From Xiphophorus maculatus (lineage: Eukaryota; Chordata; Actinopteri; Cyprinodontiformes; Poeciliidae), in assembly GCF_002775205.1 (NCBI RefSeq), contig NC_036447.1, positions 21,310,501 through 21,374,500 on the forward strand: DNA of 64,000 nucleotides. Reading direction: 5' to 3'. Below the pieces are notes generated by a model. That model searched no databases. It was not told the origin of the DNA and saw only the letters and a program-made list of their open reading frames with translations. Made by a program: the position numbers and the translations under genes. The number at the start of each line of letters is the position of its first letter. The stretch's first letter is position 1. Below are positions 35,155 to 47,394 of the stretch, piece by piece.

Positions 35155-38100
35155 GAGGAAGTGGGTTGCGGTCTAGGAGAGAAATTCAAATGATTGACTT
35201 GAGATTGACTGAGAGAAATTCAAATGAAAAACTAAACTTATACTGAAGAACCATCTTGTTCTTCAGATGCCACCATAACAGCGGTGGGCACTCTAATGCA
35301 CCAACAGGAGAACAAATTATTTGTTTAGCGCTTTTGCTAACGTTCAGCACATCTACCTTCTCCTGAATTCATCTTTCTGGATACATTTTAAAGCACTAAC
35401 AGTTTGACATCTGTGTCGAAGTTTTGCTTATCGACTTAAGAATATATTGACTTTATATTCATGCTCTTATTTTGAAATGGGTGAAGACTGTTTACATAGC
35501 AGTTCTGTTTACTTTCTCTTTTTCCCCCAGTGACTTTATTTGAAAAAAGAAACACAGGAATAAAATAAAACACGGACACAAGAGAACAAGATATTGTCAT
35601 AAACACGACATTTAAGGGAATTATGAAAGGTGTAAGTTATGTCAAAATTAAACTGATCCTTGAGGGGTTATAGTATTTATATGGTTTGAATTGAAGTTTT
35701 TAGCATCAGCGTACTGCAAAAGACTGTGTTGGTATTGCATAACTAATGACTACATTAGCATAACTAATGATTATTATTAGCGCTGTGGGGTTAGGGCAAC
35801 CAACTTTTTTAGCTAGCGGTGCCCCACACCTGCAGGTCTACAAACAGCAAACTTTAACATTAACGCAACAAGCACTGGCTGGTCCATAAATCTCCCATCA
35901 CCACTTTTTGTGTGTGTCCGCATTTCTCACCAGCAAGGCCAGGTGAAAGATGTTGTGTTTAGCCAGTAGTGTTGTTTCATTTGACAGCAGGAACTTCAGC
36001 AGGTTGATGAGAGCTGCGTAGAGAGAAAGACATGCTAGCGTTAAAGAAATAATGAGGAGTATTGTCTCCCAGCAGAGGCAGATAGCAGCAGCCTCTCAGT
36101 GGGCATCTTCATTAAGGAGGATAATGAAACTCAGGAGGGGGGGGTGAGGAACACCAACACCAAATCAAGGATGTCTGCAAGCTTTTACCGAGGAAAACAA
36201 AACCCATCATGGCACCTAAAACGAGCGCCTGCTCAGAACAAACGGCGACGTAAGCTGACACAACAGCACACCGAAGGAAGATAAAAGCATCGGGTGTTTT
36301 AATTCGGCTATTTTTCGTCTTCGGGTTTATTTTCTGTTAAGCCGTTATCACCACCGAGAGGGGTGAGCCTGTGTTACTCGGGGAATTAAGGTGATTATTG
36401 GTCTGATTAGAGAAATCTGTATTCCAATGAGACGTGATGAAGCCATTACAAAGCTGAAATGTTACCCTATTGTGTGTTGACCCAGCTGAAAGTAAGGCCT
36501 CCAAGATGGATGGATCTCTCTTCAGAGTCATTATCCAACCTCAATGATGCAATGCGTCTTCAAAACAACAATCGCATCGAGTTAAGAAGAAAATGGGCTT
36601 ATTCTGCCAAAACAGAATTACTCGAAGTTCAGAGGAAGCATAATAAATATATCCATGTGGTCCGATCACTAAAGTCTCAATACTGTTATAATATTGTGGT
36701 TCAGTACACTGTGTGTGTTTGTGTAATAATCAACTTGAATGAAAAATGACAATACTTCTTTAAGTCACTTTAAACTAAAAATTGTAGATGTACAATTTCT
36801 AATTTTTGCAACACTTGTTTGTAACAATTATTCCGTTCAAAAATGCAATATGATATAATATGATCAGTCAGTTTAGAGCTTGTTCAGTCTCATTCACCAG
36901 CCTGTCAAAATCTCATAAATCTATTTTTTTTTTCAGATCAGCTAATGCACCTCAACACTGTGCTAAGCAATAACCCTGACAACAACACTGTACTAGCAGA
37001 TGCAGCTTTATTCAACAAAACAAAACACACAAGCACACACAGCTAAAAGTAAAGGGAGGTAACTTTACCTGACCAAAGCTCTCTCCAGGTGTAGTGTAGT
37101 CTGATTCTGCATTTCTTCTGGTAACATAGCAGTTTGTGAATGATTTGAACACAGCGCCTTCAAAAGAAAATGACAATTTAAAACTTGTTGTCAAGAAAAC
37201 ACAATAATAGACGAATCACAACAATATCCTTGATTTTGAATGTGTGCTTACAAGTATAGATCCATGGGGAAATCCTTCATCATATGAGTGACGATAAACT
37301 CCACCATAAGATCTACATGCAAGAATCCAGAGAGCAGGAAAAGAAATCGAGACTGTTAGAAAGAAATAACTTAGTTTAGCCACAAAAGCAACAAGTTTGA
37401 GTTTAATTTAGTAACGAGAGTAAAATCAAAAATGGTTCTTTTAAAGTAAATTGTAGACCTGTATGAAAAAGGCAGACAGATAACGAGAAATAGAGCTAAA
37501 CCAATTAGCTTGGTTTAGTGTAGTCATTATATTATAGTGTATAATGACTACACTACACTTTTACTGTGGAGTCAAAAGCTAACAAAAGCAAGGCATCAAA
37601 AATCATTGAGTTGGGAAAAAAATCTATTTTCTTTATTTTCTTGAATCTGCAGTAATACATGTATTACAGCAACATATATATGTTTTAAAATATTAAAACA
37701 TTGTTTTCAAATTAGATGGGAGATTACGGTTGAATAATGTTTACCTAGAACAGCACAAACCAGCGGACGTGATGGGATGTTTTTACCCGGCGCTTTCTTC
37801 CGGTGTCTCATCGGCTGAAAAAAATAAAAATAAATAAAATCACTTTAAATGCTTTATCTTTGCAGATTCACACATTCTAACACAACAGCACTGAAAAGTT
37901 CATTTTAAATCTTAACGTTACATAAAAGCCACTCAAACGAGCAGAAGCGGCGTGAAGCGGTTGCGCACCACAAACTTACCATCCTGTGGAGGCTGACTCT
38001 GAAGTTTATGTTGTCGTCATGAAGAAAGGCATCGGCGTACTGGTCCTGTGGTGAAACCAGACAAACACGGAAGCGTTCAGACGTTTGGAGAATACGGACA

Positions 38101-41100
38101 GATGTAACGCTTACAGCAGAGGGGAAGCTCCCACCTCAGCGATGCACGTGAGGATGATCAGGCACAGTCTGGCGCTGTTGAGTCGATGCTCATCTGTAAA
38201 TACACAAACGCCTCTTGATGACAAAAATGATTCTGAGACAACTTTGATTCAGACACTGCTGGCATGCCTTAAACCTTTCTGTCTATCATAACCATAGACT
38301 GATCTGTTAGAGCAAATTTATAAATATAGCTGGTTTTTTTATCTTTATTATGACACTGTGTGTTTGAGGATGATTTTGTCTCCAGCACATTCAAAAGAAA
38401 GTAAAAGCTGCCTGGTTTGTTCATTTTTGTCCAGATGTTTGTGCTTCTCAGAACAGCCTGGTTTGTCTGCTTCATGTCAACTGCTTGCAGACTGATAGAT
38501 GGGAATTTTATCTCCACTTCATTTTGTGAGGCAGGTACTGCATGCTGCGCCATATTAAGTGATGCAAAAGGAGCCCCAACCAGAGCTTTGACTGAACTGT
38601 AATGAAAATATACTTTTCAGCAAGTTTGACATTTCAGTTTAAAATATATATTTTTTCTGATTCCATGTAATATTCTAATGTCTTAAAGGCTGAATGTGGG
38701 GTTTTCATTATCAGTAAGGCATACTCAGAGTACTACATTTAAAGGGTTGAAATATTTCACTCTATTTGTTATGAATCTATATAGTATATAAGCTTCATCT
38801 TTTCAAATAAGTGCCAGAATATATTGAAGTTATTCAGGATGTTCTGATGTACATGTACTACTACTGCTGCAATATTATTATGTACATTATTAGTCTAAAT
38901 ATTTCTATTACTACTGCTACTACTGCTAATAATTATAACATTACTTACAGCAGATAAACATAAGGGAGGCGTGAAATGTGACTTTCATCTTGTAATAACA
39001 CTGTTGCATTTTTGTGAAAAACTGTCAGTAGTAATGACTGATATAAATTTGCATACAATAATTTTTTTTCAAAATACATGACATCTCTGAACTCAGGTTG
39101 AAGTTTCTCCTCCCTCTCTTGCAGGCCAGACTCTGTGCAGGGCTCACTGTGTTTTAAATACGAACACGATTATTGGCTTGTTTAAACTGGCCAGCTCATC
39201 CTCAGTAATCGAGCCTTCAACACCTGATGTAAGCCACTCTTGGTTCTCAACCAATCAGATGAGTTAATGCACTGGTTTTCTTTGACAAAAGGGGATTTTA
39301 AAAAACTCAATATGAAAAAAAGTAACACTTTTTGATCTTTTGTGTGAACCCACATATCTTGTTCCTGCTGTTACACCTGAATTTCGCCCACTGTGGGACA
39401 ATAAAGTCTATTTGTATTCTATAAAAGGACTGGATCTAAGATGGGTTACTCTTAGATCCAGGTTGCTCTGATCCAGAGCTGGAAGTAAATCACTCTGAAA
39501 GGCTTACTATCTGCCTCTCCTGTCCGCAACAATTAAACACAGTATAACTATTTAAAAGAAAGAGACAGTGTAGATAATCGGACAGGAAAATGAAGAATGA
39601 CTTGAGGCAAAGAAAAAAAGAATGACGGCAAGTTCTCTGTTTACCTTTAGTATCCTGCATTACGATAGAGGCATATTTGAGGAAGGTAATGAGAAGGTTG
39701 CTGGTCTGCAGGTTGGGATCCAAGGGCAGCTCTGGGTTATTCATCACTGCACAATAAGAAGAAAATTAAACTTCAGTTTAACATAAATATGCAAAAAAGG
39801 AAATATGTGCAGCCAGTAGAAAGGAGGTTTTCTGAGAAAAGAACTAAACTTGTTAATCTAGTTACGACAGCTTTATTACACCACTGGGTCCAGACAGGGA
39901 TCAACAGTTCCCAACCAAACACTCGTTCTTAGCCTACTGCAGTCTGAGCTTTTACAGGACACGTGATTACAAACACGCGTGTGCCTGGCTAAGTCTGGTT
40001 TAACTGGAAGCTTCCATGAAATGGCATGAAGACAGTCTGCATATGGCACGCACATCTGTGTTTGAAAGCTGAACATAAATATTTTATACAGGGAAAAGCA
40101 GAAATGGAGGGAGAGCCGGGCAGAGAAAGGAACAGCTTTTAACAGTAAGAGGGCGCGTGTGTCGGAAATGACCTGCTTTTGAACATGCTAGTGACAAGAA
40201 ACGGCTTCCACAAAACCTGGAGTGACAGCCGTGTATTATTTTTTGGAAAAAATTAATTATACAGTGTAATTATGTGGTTTATACTTCATAATTTTTCTTG
40301 CATAATAAACTTCTACCTGTACAATACGTAGGCATTTTATTTTGACGGTGTGAAAGGTTTTAGGTACTCATCAACTCTTTAAGATGTAATAAAAATGTTG
40401 AATGGAAGTGAACAGACAGGCACTTCTGCACTTAGAAAAAGGTAACTTTATCATCTACACAGATTTCATCACTCCTTTTAAAGAAAAAAAAACTTAAAGC
40501 TGCAGTAGGTAATATCATTTATTTTTGTACATATTTGTTAACTGTCCCAACAGTATAAAATGAGACAAGTAATCTATTAAAAATATTAGCTCCTCTGTGT
40601 CCTCCCTGTGCTCCTACTGCCATCTGCAGAAACACAACACAATGTCAGCAACAACTAATCAGAGCCAGGAGGCTGGTCTTAGCGCTGTCAATCATTCTCA
40701 TGTGCATGCTGCTGCAGTTCTAAGTAAGAAGAAAAACTTTTTAAGATAATTTTGGGGAACATTTTACTATTTTATGCAGGATAAGCACTTTCTAAATGCA
40801 AATGGTTCCACCTCTCCAAACAGAAACATCGTCACAGCTCGTGTCGCTCTGTACATAAAAGTGAGTACCTTACCATCTAGGGAGGGTGGTGTCGTGCCGA
40901 GTGGTGTTGTTGGTGTTGTTGGAGTGGGAGTGGAGGGTGTGACTGCGATGTCGATCTCAGGATGGCTCTGTTGAGAGACCAGAAACACAAAGATTCCCTA
41001 ATGTGAAAGGCAGCAACGGTTAAAGCCAGATCAGAAACACTGGAGAAAGAAGAATTGCTGTGATAGATAGGGAGCTCAAAACCTTTAAAATTATTTACTA

Positions 41101-44100
41101 CTCATGTCCTCCTTCCACTCCCAAAGTAGTAAGAATTAATGCGAAAATGTTATTTTACCTGTGCCAGCACTGTGATGAAGTTTCTGTTCAGGTGGACCGC
41201 CTCGTAAAGTGCCAGCAGAATTGCCTCGTTTGTCCTGAAAGTTGGAAAGGGAAATGCTTCAAAATGGACACAATTAATTATTAAATGAAAAAGAGGCTTT
41301 TTTTCCCAGATAAATCTGGCTAAAACAGAAGTTAAGACTCCCTGCAGGTTAAATCGATTTTATCAATTAATCATATTTAATTATCTGGATATGTTTTCCC
41401 ACTAGTAGACTCCATAGTTCAGACCGAACCACCCAAGTACAACCATCTTGTTTGACGAGTGTTTTTTACAGCTTCTATTTATTTTGACTTTGAACTAGGG
41501 TTAACTCACAGAAGGAATAAATGAAATAAAAACCTTTTTTGTAAAAATATTTTCTGTCATTTTTAATTTCTTTAAGGAAAAAATAATAACACATATCACA
41601 ATACGATATGTATCACAATATTTCACAAACGATACAATTCGATATGATTTGATGCACTTTTCCGATTTTCTGAAAGATTTTAGAAGGACAGAGTGATTGT
41701 AGTGACATTTTGTGTTCCATAGACTTGGATTTAATTAACTGAAACCTGATTAAAAGCACCAACTAGATAATACCTGACTCTGATTGGACAGAGTCTAACA
41801 GTCTACAGACAAAATGAATCTAAGATGCAGTGAGAAAATTAGTTTCTGTCATTTAATTCATGTGGATTTGACATAAAACTCAAAGTTTCAACAGTGATCT
41901 AGGAGCTGAGTGGGGAGATTATCAGCCTCTCTAGACTCTAAATATGCAAATGATTGCACTTACGTTTTATTTTGGACATACTGTGGCTGCGTTTTGGAGT
42001 AAAAAAAAAGTCTTTTGGACTATAGGGAAAAGGTTTTTCTTCCTTGGCTCCCGGAGTTAGCCGTGGCTGTAAGCTGTTAACTACTAGCTGCTGGGGGAGT
42101 GGCTCTGTCGATCACTACGACAAGGAGTCGTAGTGATCGACTCCTTGCAGCTGCGCAGCGCCGCCATTCCCCTGCTTGGATCTCCGAGTAGCTGCCTCTC
42201 AAACTGCCAGGATCTCATCATTCTCTCAGTCTCTGATACTCTTTGTCAGTTGCTAATAAGAACGATCGGTCAGCCGTCGTCATCGTGGCAATCCTCACTG
42301 CGCCCAGACTGCGGCTGCGGGTTTCCCCTCTTCGTTTTCCAGCTCAAAACAGAGCGCCATTGTCTGCTGCGTTTTCATTCTTCAGGTAATCCTTTATATA
42401 CCGAACAGAAACCACTAAGCTAAAAACAAATTACGAAGTGGATGCCACCAGTCGCTTCGATATCCAAACTTTGCATTAATTTTGCGATCTCACTGCTTTT
42501 GCCGCTGCTCCGTTCGCGCCGCTACTTGCTCAACTTTGCTTCGTTTCTTAGCAACAAAAAATACAGCCCATCGTTATTTGTTGTTTATGGAAGATTTGAG
42601 ATTTCCAAAAACAAAGGAATCTAATGTTGCGTTTCGTTTTTTACGTTTGGAAGCTCATTCCCTTTCACATAACTGGAAAAGCCGGTTTTTGACATTTCTC
42701 TGACATTCGGAAAAATATGGTTTACTTATTTTAGCATAACTACGGTTTTACTTGGCTTATTAACACAATTAAAAACTGGTGTGTAGTTTATAATGTGCAC
42801 TTTAAGCACAAATTGAAAGTGAGACTGGGGGAGGTGGAGTGTTGCTGCTACGTCGTCAAAAACCAGACATGTTAAAAAGACGGTATAAGCTTATGAACGC
42901 CTATGGTTTAACGTATCGATACTCGCCAATGAAAAATCGATAAATATCGTAGAATCGATATAATTATACAGCCCTATGCCTCATACTAAACATTAAACTT
43001 ACTGTACAGAGAGTTTCTCATCAACGTCTGCTATAAACATGCTGCCCACCTGTGGAGAAAAAGATAACAGCATAAGCAAACTAGGCATTTAAAAAAAATG
43101 GTTTATTTTAAAACCATGAAATAAAAGTGGAACCTACCATACTAGTGAGAGTTGAGAAGAACCCGCCCTGGTTCTCTTCCTCTTTATCTTTGTACTGTCT
43201 AATATGTAAAAAAAAACCAAAAACAACCAATATAAAATGGGAAATTATACATCTATAAACAAAAAGGAGAGAGTCACATAACAGCACAAACAGAGATCGA
43301 TGTTTACAATCAGACACACATCCACAGAAAATACTCCAACATATTATCAATAGGCTGCACAACAAGCAGCTCCATGAAGCCACCATCCATCACTCTGATG
43401 CGTCTGTCTTTGAATGCAGGTGGACCAAACCTTCTTCACAAACAGCATTTTAATTCCCCCTCATCTGGAAAAACATCACAGACCACCAGAGCAAACTGCC
43501 AGATATAAATAACTTGTATTGTTTTTGTCCTTCGTCAGAGCAGAAATAGAAACACTGATGACACCAGCAGCCTCATCACACACGCACACACACACACACA
43601 CACACAGCTATTACAAACCAGTTTGAGTCATGTGAAGAAACGTAAAGATCTCACCTGTTATATTCTGTCAGAGCTTGATGAAGGACCACGCCCATGCCCT
43701 GGGAATAACATACAATGAGTCGTTCAAAGATGATACATTTAACAATCTACCGGATGAAAAGGTTGCCTGCTGCACCAGATCTGCTTCTCACCATTGTTAT
43801 TTAATGAAGAGACAGCGAGCAATAGCATACTTACATCGAGCGTCGGCTCATCGTCCACAATGGAGAGTTTCACAATGTATGGATTCACAGACTGAAGAAA
43901 GAAATGCAATCAGAGAAAAACACAGATATTACACTTAGGCCGATATTACACTTGGAGTATCAAGAACAGTAGACCTGAAGAAATAAAGAATATTTTAAAA
44001 AGTCATATCCTCTATGTGTATTGTATGTTGCTATTTGCATTACCTTTCCATTGGGCAATGTTCTACAGTGTCAAAGTGAGTGTATCTTCATAAACGCAGA

Positions 44101-47100
44101 CAGAACATCTGCATAGTGTGGCATGAGATTATATGTAACAGTGCTACACAGTCACTGCTATATCATTTGTGCAGTGCTTAAATAAATTTAGTGGCATAGG
44201 GGTGAGGTTTATAAAGTTCTAACATTATTAACCAAATGCCAATTCCAAACCATGAATGGCTTGAATTGGCTATGAGTCTATTAGAGCCGGCAGCAGGGCG
44301 TATACTTGTTCTTTTTTAAATTAAAGAAATCAGATCATGTCAGAGGCAATTTCAATCACAAAACTTTTTTCTGTTTGCATTACAATAACTTTAAACCCCA
44401 GGTCTCAAACTCCAGTCCTCCAGGGCCACTGTCCTGCAGTTTTTAGATGTGCCACAGGTACAAAACACTGGAATGAAATGGCTTAATTACCCCCTCCTTG
44501 TGTAGATCAGTTCTCCAGAGCCTTAATGACCTAATTATTCTATTCAGGTGTGGTGCAGCAGAGGCACATCTAAATGTTGCAGGACTGCGGCCCTTGAGGA
44601 CTGGAGTTCGACGCCCCTGCTTTAAACCATGCAGAACATGCATGATCTTCTGTGGCTTAGAAATCACTATTTTTAAAACCATGGTATAGCTTAACTAATT
44701 CAATTCCAAATCTTAAATACTTTTATTTTTCCCAAAGGGAAATTAAATGTCCTAATTCATATAATCTAATTATCTTGAAAGAGTCTTTGTGAGTAATAAT
44801 CCTCTGGGCAAAAAGGATTCATACATTTAATGACAAAGAATAATTTGCTTTTAGGATATTTTGAAACAAAAAGAGTTGGTTAGATCTTTTTATTAATTTT
44901 AAATAAAAAGGAAACTCTGATGCTCTTATCGCCCATATAATTTCATCAGATATGATTCTTGTTCTGCATATTGTACACTACAGCACACATATAAATGTTA
45001 TGTTCACCTCATATTTTCTGTAGTTGACCAGAAGCGCCAGAAGAACCACTGCGTCATACCCATGCTGCCCTCTGCTGGACGGATCTGACAGAATCTGAGA
45101 CGATAAGAAAAAGTTGAAGCATCACTTAACAAAAGGGCACAAACTGTTTTAAAAACAACATATCAAATATCACTACATAAGAAAAACACTTACTTGTAGA
45201 ATAGCTTCAAAAATACTGTTGATCATCACATATTCCAGAATTGTGTTCTGGCTTATATTATCTGTTACCTGGAAATATAATTTTCCCGCATTTATGAGTC
45301 ATGTTTAAACAACATGAGAAGCAAATATCTAAGAACATTACAGTAAGATTTATGTTTTTTTTGTTGCTTTTTTTTTTTTTACATCCTATCTATTCTTCTC
45401 ACCGTCACCAAACACAGTAACAATTTTAGGCAAAGGCTCTTGAGGCTCTCTGAGCTGTCTCCACAAAGTAGGCTGTCCAATCTCTCCATCAGGTCCTGAA
45501 AGAGACACAAACTACCTGAATCAACTCAAACATAACAGCTTCAGTCAGGCTGTGCTCTTTTTTTTACCCCCAGGTACTTTACTTATTGCACAGATGGCTT
45601 CTCTTTTAAAAAGGCGATTTATCACACACCTTCATCCTCTGCTCCGCCTTGTCAAAGCCCATGAGCATGTTAATAATGTCGAATCCGGATGCAGACTTGT
45701 TCTTCTGATGAACCCCTCGGAAAAGTGCACAGAGAGTCTGGCAAGATAAGCAGAGATCAAAGATTGCTGCAAGATGTGAAAACCTTCCTGAATATATAAA
45801 CTGGAAAGGATAGTGTGACTGGATTAAGTTGTTTTATCCATTAAAGCAAAAATTTTTATTGTACTGGATGTTCTAGAAATAGGTTTCCTTCGTATTTTAC
45901 ACTTTTTATATCTTTTGTTGTATTTACACTTTCTCTTCGCAATCCAAGTGTTCATATATTTAAAAAAATACTTAAAGCAATTAATCTACTGCCGAATCAA
46001 CATTCTGATTTGAAGATCGCAAGCATCCCTGCATGAGTTCAGGGTACCTGCAGATTTCAGAGAGTCAAATTTAAAATACTTTAAGACCTGTTTAATGCCA
46101 CCGTGAATGACATTTAAGGCGGGAAAAAAGGCTATAAATAAAGGGAACGATTGGGGGATTCTTCTGTATTACAATCAAGCGCAGCAAAAACAATGACATT
46201 TCTGGCTCTTTGTGTTTCTCACACTCTACGGCCCATAGACCAAGATTAAAAGTTTATGATTTTTTTGTACAACATGGGCTCGCCCCCATATGGGTGGGGA
46301 ACAGATGTGAGTCAATGATGAAAACAAACATCCTGCAGCCAACTGATGATAAAATTCCACTTATCCATGATAGACACAAAAAAAACCCAGATAGCAAGAA
46401 TGTGTTAGTAGCTGCTTTTGCGTAAGTGCAGATGTAATGGAAAAGTCCCACAAGATAGAATAGTAGCCCTGCCGACAATGCCGACAACATTTGTGACCTC
46501 TGATTAATGCAGCTAAGGCCATTTTTTTAATGAATTCTAGACAGTTTAGGTCTTGATTTTAGATACATGAATTCAAGACTTTTTAAGGATGCACGGACAT
46601 CCTGCATTTACCTGCAGGGCGTTGACTACTTTGATCTGGTGCTCCTCTCCTAGAGCCTGGACGCAGTGGTGAAACAGGGAGTTGATGTTGTCTTGGATAC
46701 GCTGCACTTCCTCCCCATTTACACTCTCCAATTTGGACTCCAGGTACTCCAAGTTCACCTGAAACCAAAAAATGTAGCAAACTGGGGCAAAAAATAATTT
46801 CACAATAATATCCTTAAAAAAAAACCAAGTCACTTAATCTGTTTTAAATACAGTAAAACCGAGAATATGGACAAATTATGCAAATGTCACCACCTGGCAG
46901 ATTGATACAGTCATGCTGCAGTTCAATCTGATTTCAGTAAATTAGCACTTCCTCTTTTAGCTTGAACACAGGAACAGATTCTTGCAATCTGACAGCAGTT
47001 TTCTCTGCTGTCAGATTGCAGAGAAAACTGCAATCTGACAGCAGTTTTCTCAGTCCACTTCAGGATCACGCAAACCAGGTCAGATGACAAATTTCCAATC

Positions 47101-47394
47101 ATGTCTGCAGACATTTCCACTGGAGTGCGTTTTCTCTACCTTCATGAGAAACAGCTCGTCCCAGAAGCGAGGGTTATTTTTAGCCGGGTCTTCTTTCTAA
47201 ATAGGCATAGAAAGGACGCCGTTGTCAGCACTGGAACATTTACTCCTTTCTGAAAACACCCACCACTTCTTACCACCCGCTGTAGCACTCACAGCAAAAA
47301 TCTCGTCGTACATCAGAACCACCTTCTCTTTCAAAGGTTTTTTAGAGGATGACGTCCTCCTCAGCAGCCCTGCTTTCTTCTCAACTTGAGACAT
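26376..47394 (-). CDS. armh3: Armadillo-like helical domain-containing protein 3 (ARMH3/C10orf76 orthologue), 25 coding exons, 689 aa
   Basis: Minus-strand exons: 47293-47394, 47140-47196, 46612-46758, 45630-45737, 45403-45495, 45194-45268, 45008-45094, 43835-43891, 43655-43698, 43138-43198, 43003-43049, 41159-41234, 40874-40967, 39645-39746, 38135-38193, 37980-38045, 37745-37814, 37252-37312, 37069-37157, 35931-36013, 34844-34970, 34574-34649, 32202-32280, 27870-27986, 26376-26468. They sum to 2,070 nt, and 689 aa equals the human length I recall. Landmarks: [18 protein letters not shown] (N-terminus), [25 protein letters not shown], the [15 protein letters not shown] linker (exon 13), [25 protein letters not shown] (C-terminus). 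It is a cytosolic helical-repeat protein known to bind PI4KB and support Golgi PI4P production. The C-terminal half is the conserved DUF1741-type region. A splice acceptor before 47402 implies a non-coding first exon. Confidence 0.97.
26575..26790. repeat. Probable interspersed repeat (CCCTAAC-like and GGGGACC words)
   Basis: TAACCCTTACCTTAACC with CCCTCATGGGGACCAAG and GGTCCCCATAACCCCAC has the style of a common fish interspersed repeat. It sits in the last intron of armh3, just beyond the final exon's acceptor. Family not identified. Confidence 0.35.
26958..27355. mobile_element. Long palindromic MITE in armh3 last intron
   Basis: The left arm, AGTAACACTTTATTTGAAGG through TGACATGATATCATAAACAT, is mirrored by the right arm, whose reverse complement begins GGTAACACCTTATTTGAATG. 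Homology extends inward about 190 bp on each side, so the whole 400-bp element is one imperfect hairpin. There is no coding capacity. Target duplication not identified. Confidence 0.8.
28209..28229. repeat. Poly-C tract
   Basis: An uninterrupted run of about 20 C in an armh3 intron; the length is prone to sequencing error. Confidence 0.85.
30865..31270. mobile_element. Palindromic MITE of the CACTGCAAAAA type
   Basis: The left end is ACTGCAAAAAACCCAAAATC followed by AGGTACTTTTGATCTAG. The reverse complement of the right end is GAACACTAAATCTTACCAAG followed by TATTTTTGGTCTAGG. The element is palindromic for much of its length (AAATATCTTAG..CACTTGA near both ends). TTGATC flanks it at 30859-30864 and 31271-31276 as a candidate short target duplication. 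It lies in the armh3 intron between exons 23 and 24. Confidence 0.75.
33800..34095 (+). repeat. Tc1/mariner-type end fragment
   Basis: GCAAAAGTATTCATCCCAAT, CCCATTTTGTCACGTCACAA and AGGTACTTTATTTAGATC follow the usual order of fish Tc1-derived terminal repeats. Decayed; in an armh3 intron. Confidence 0.5.
35033..35276. repeat. 50-bp direct repeats flanking an (AAT)n microsatellite
   Basis: The 50-bp segments 35033-35082 and 35227-35276 differ at only two positions. Each contains CTGAAGAACCATCTTGTTCT followed by TCAG, itself an inverted repeat. Between them lie (AAT)n at about 35115-35153 and a tandemly repeated GAGAGAAATTCAAATGA (about 35178 and 35211). Confidence 0.85.
37516..37555. repeat. 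16-bp perfect hairpin
   Basis: TAGTGTAGTCATTATA (37516-37531) pairs with TATAATGACTACACTA (37540-37555) over an 8-base loop, in an armh3 intron. Confidence 0.85.
39375..39415 (+). repeat. LINE-type 3' tail
   Basis: CTGAATTTCGCCCACTGTGG then GACAATAAAGTC is the common fish LINE tail, similar to 23380-23470. A 12-bp inverted repeat (CTGGATCTAAGA with TCTTAGATCCAG, about 39430-39462) follows. Confidence 0.5.
41590..42975. mobile_element. Probable decayed DNA transposon bounded by ATCGATA-rich ends
   Basis: The right end, ATCGATATAATTATACAGCC followed by CTATG, and the left region, ATATCACAATACGATATGTA, resemble the subterminal ATCGATA motifs of fish hAT-like elements (TAGGGCTG-type terminus, reversed). 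A clean left terminus and target duplication were not found. It lies in the armh3 intron between exons 11 and 12 and contains a perfect 15-bp hairpin at 42107-42141. Confidence 0.4.
42107..42141. repeat. 15-bp perfect hairpin with 5-base loop
   Basis: GTCGATCACTACGAC (42107-42121), loop AAGGA, GTCGTAGTGATCGAC (42127-42141). A second overlapping inversion pairs AAGGAGTCG with CGACTCCTT. Confidence 0.9.
43575..43608. repeat. (CA)n microsatellite
   Basis: CA repeat with one CG interruption in the armh3 intron between exons 9 and 10. Confidence 0.85.
44397..44619. mobile_element. Short palindromic hAT-type MITE with perfect 8-bp target duplication
   Basis: The left arm AGGTCTCAAACTCCAGTCCT then CCAGGGCC is mirrored by the right arm GGCCCTTGAGGACTGGAGTT then CGACGCCCCTG. 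The flanks carry identical CTTTAAAC at 44389-44396 and 44620-44627. At 223 bp it is a common fish MITE type. It lies in the armh3 intron between exons 7 and 8. The open frames on both strands here come from the palindrome. Confidence 0.85.
46984..47051. repeat. Direct-inverted-direct repeat of a 22-bp unit
   Basis: The 22-bp segment starting GCAATCTGACAGCAG at 46984-47005 recurs exactly at 47030-47051. Between them GCTGTCAGATTGC (47007-47019) is an inverted copy of the first 13 bp. It lies in the short armh3 intron between exons 2 and 3. Confidence 0.9.

Noticed and set aside
44443-44689. Open frames on both strands
   Set aside because: Both lie in the arms of the palindromic MITE at 44397-44619.
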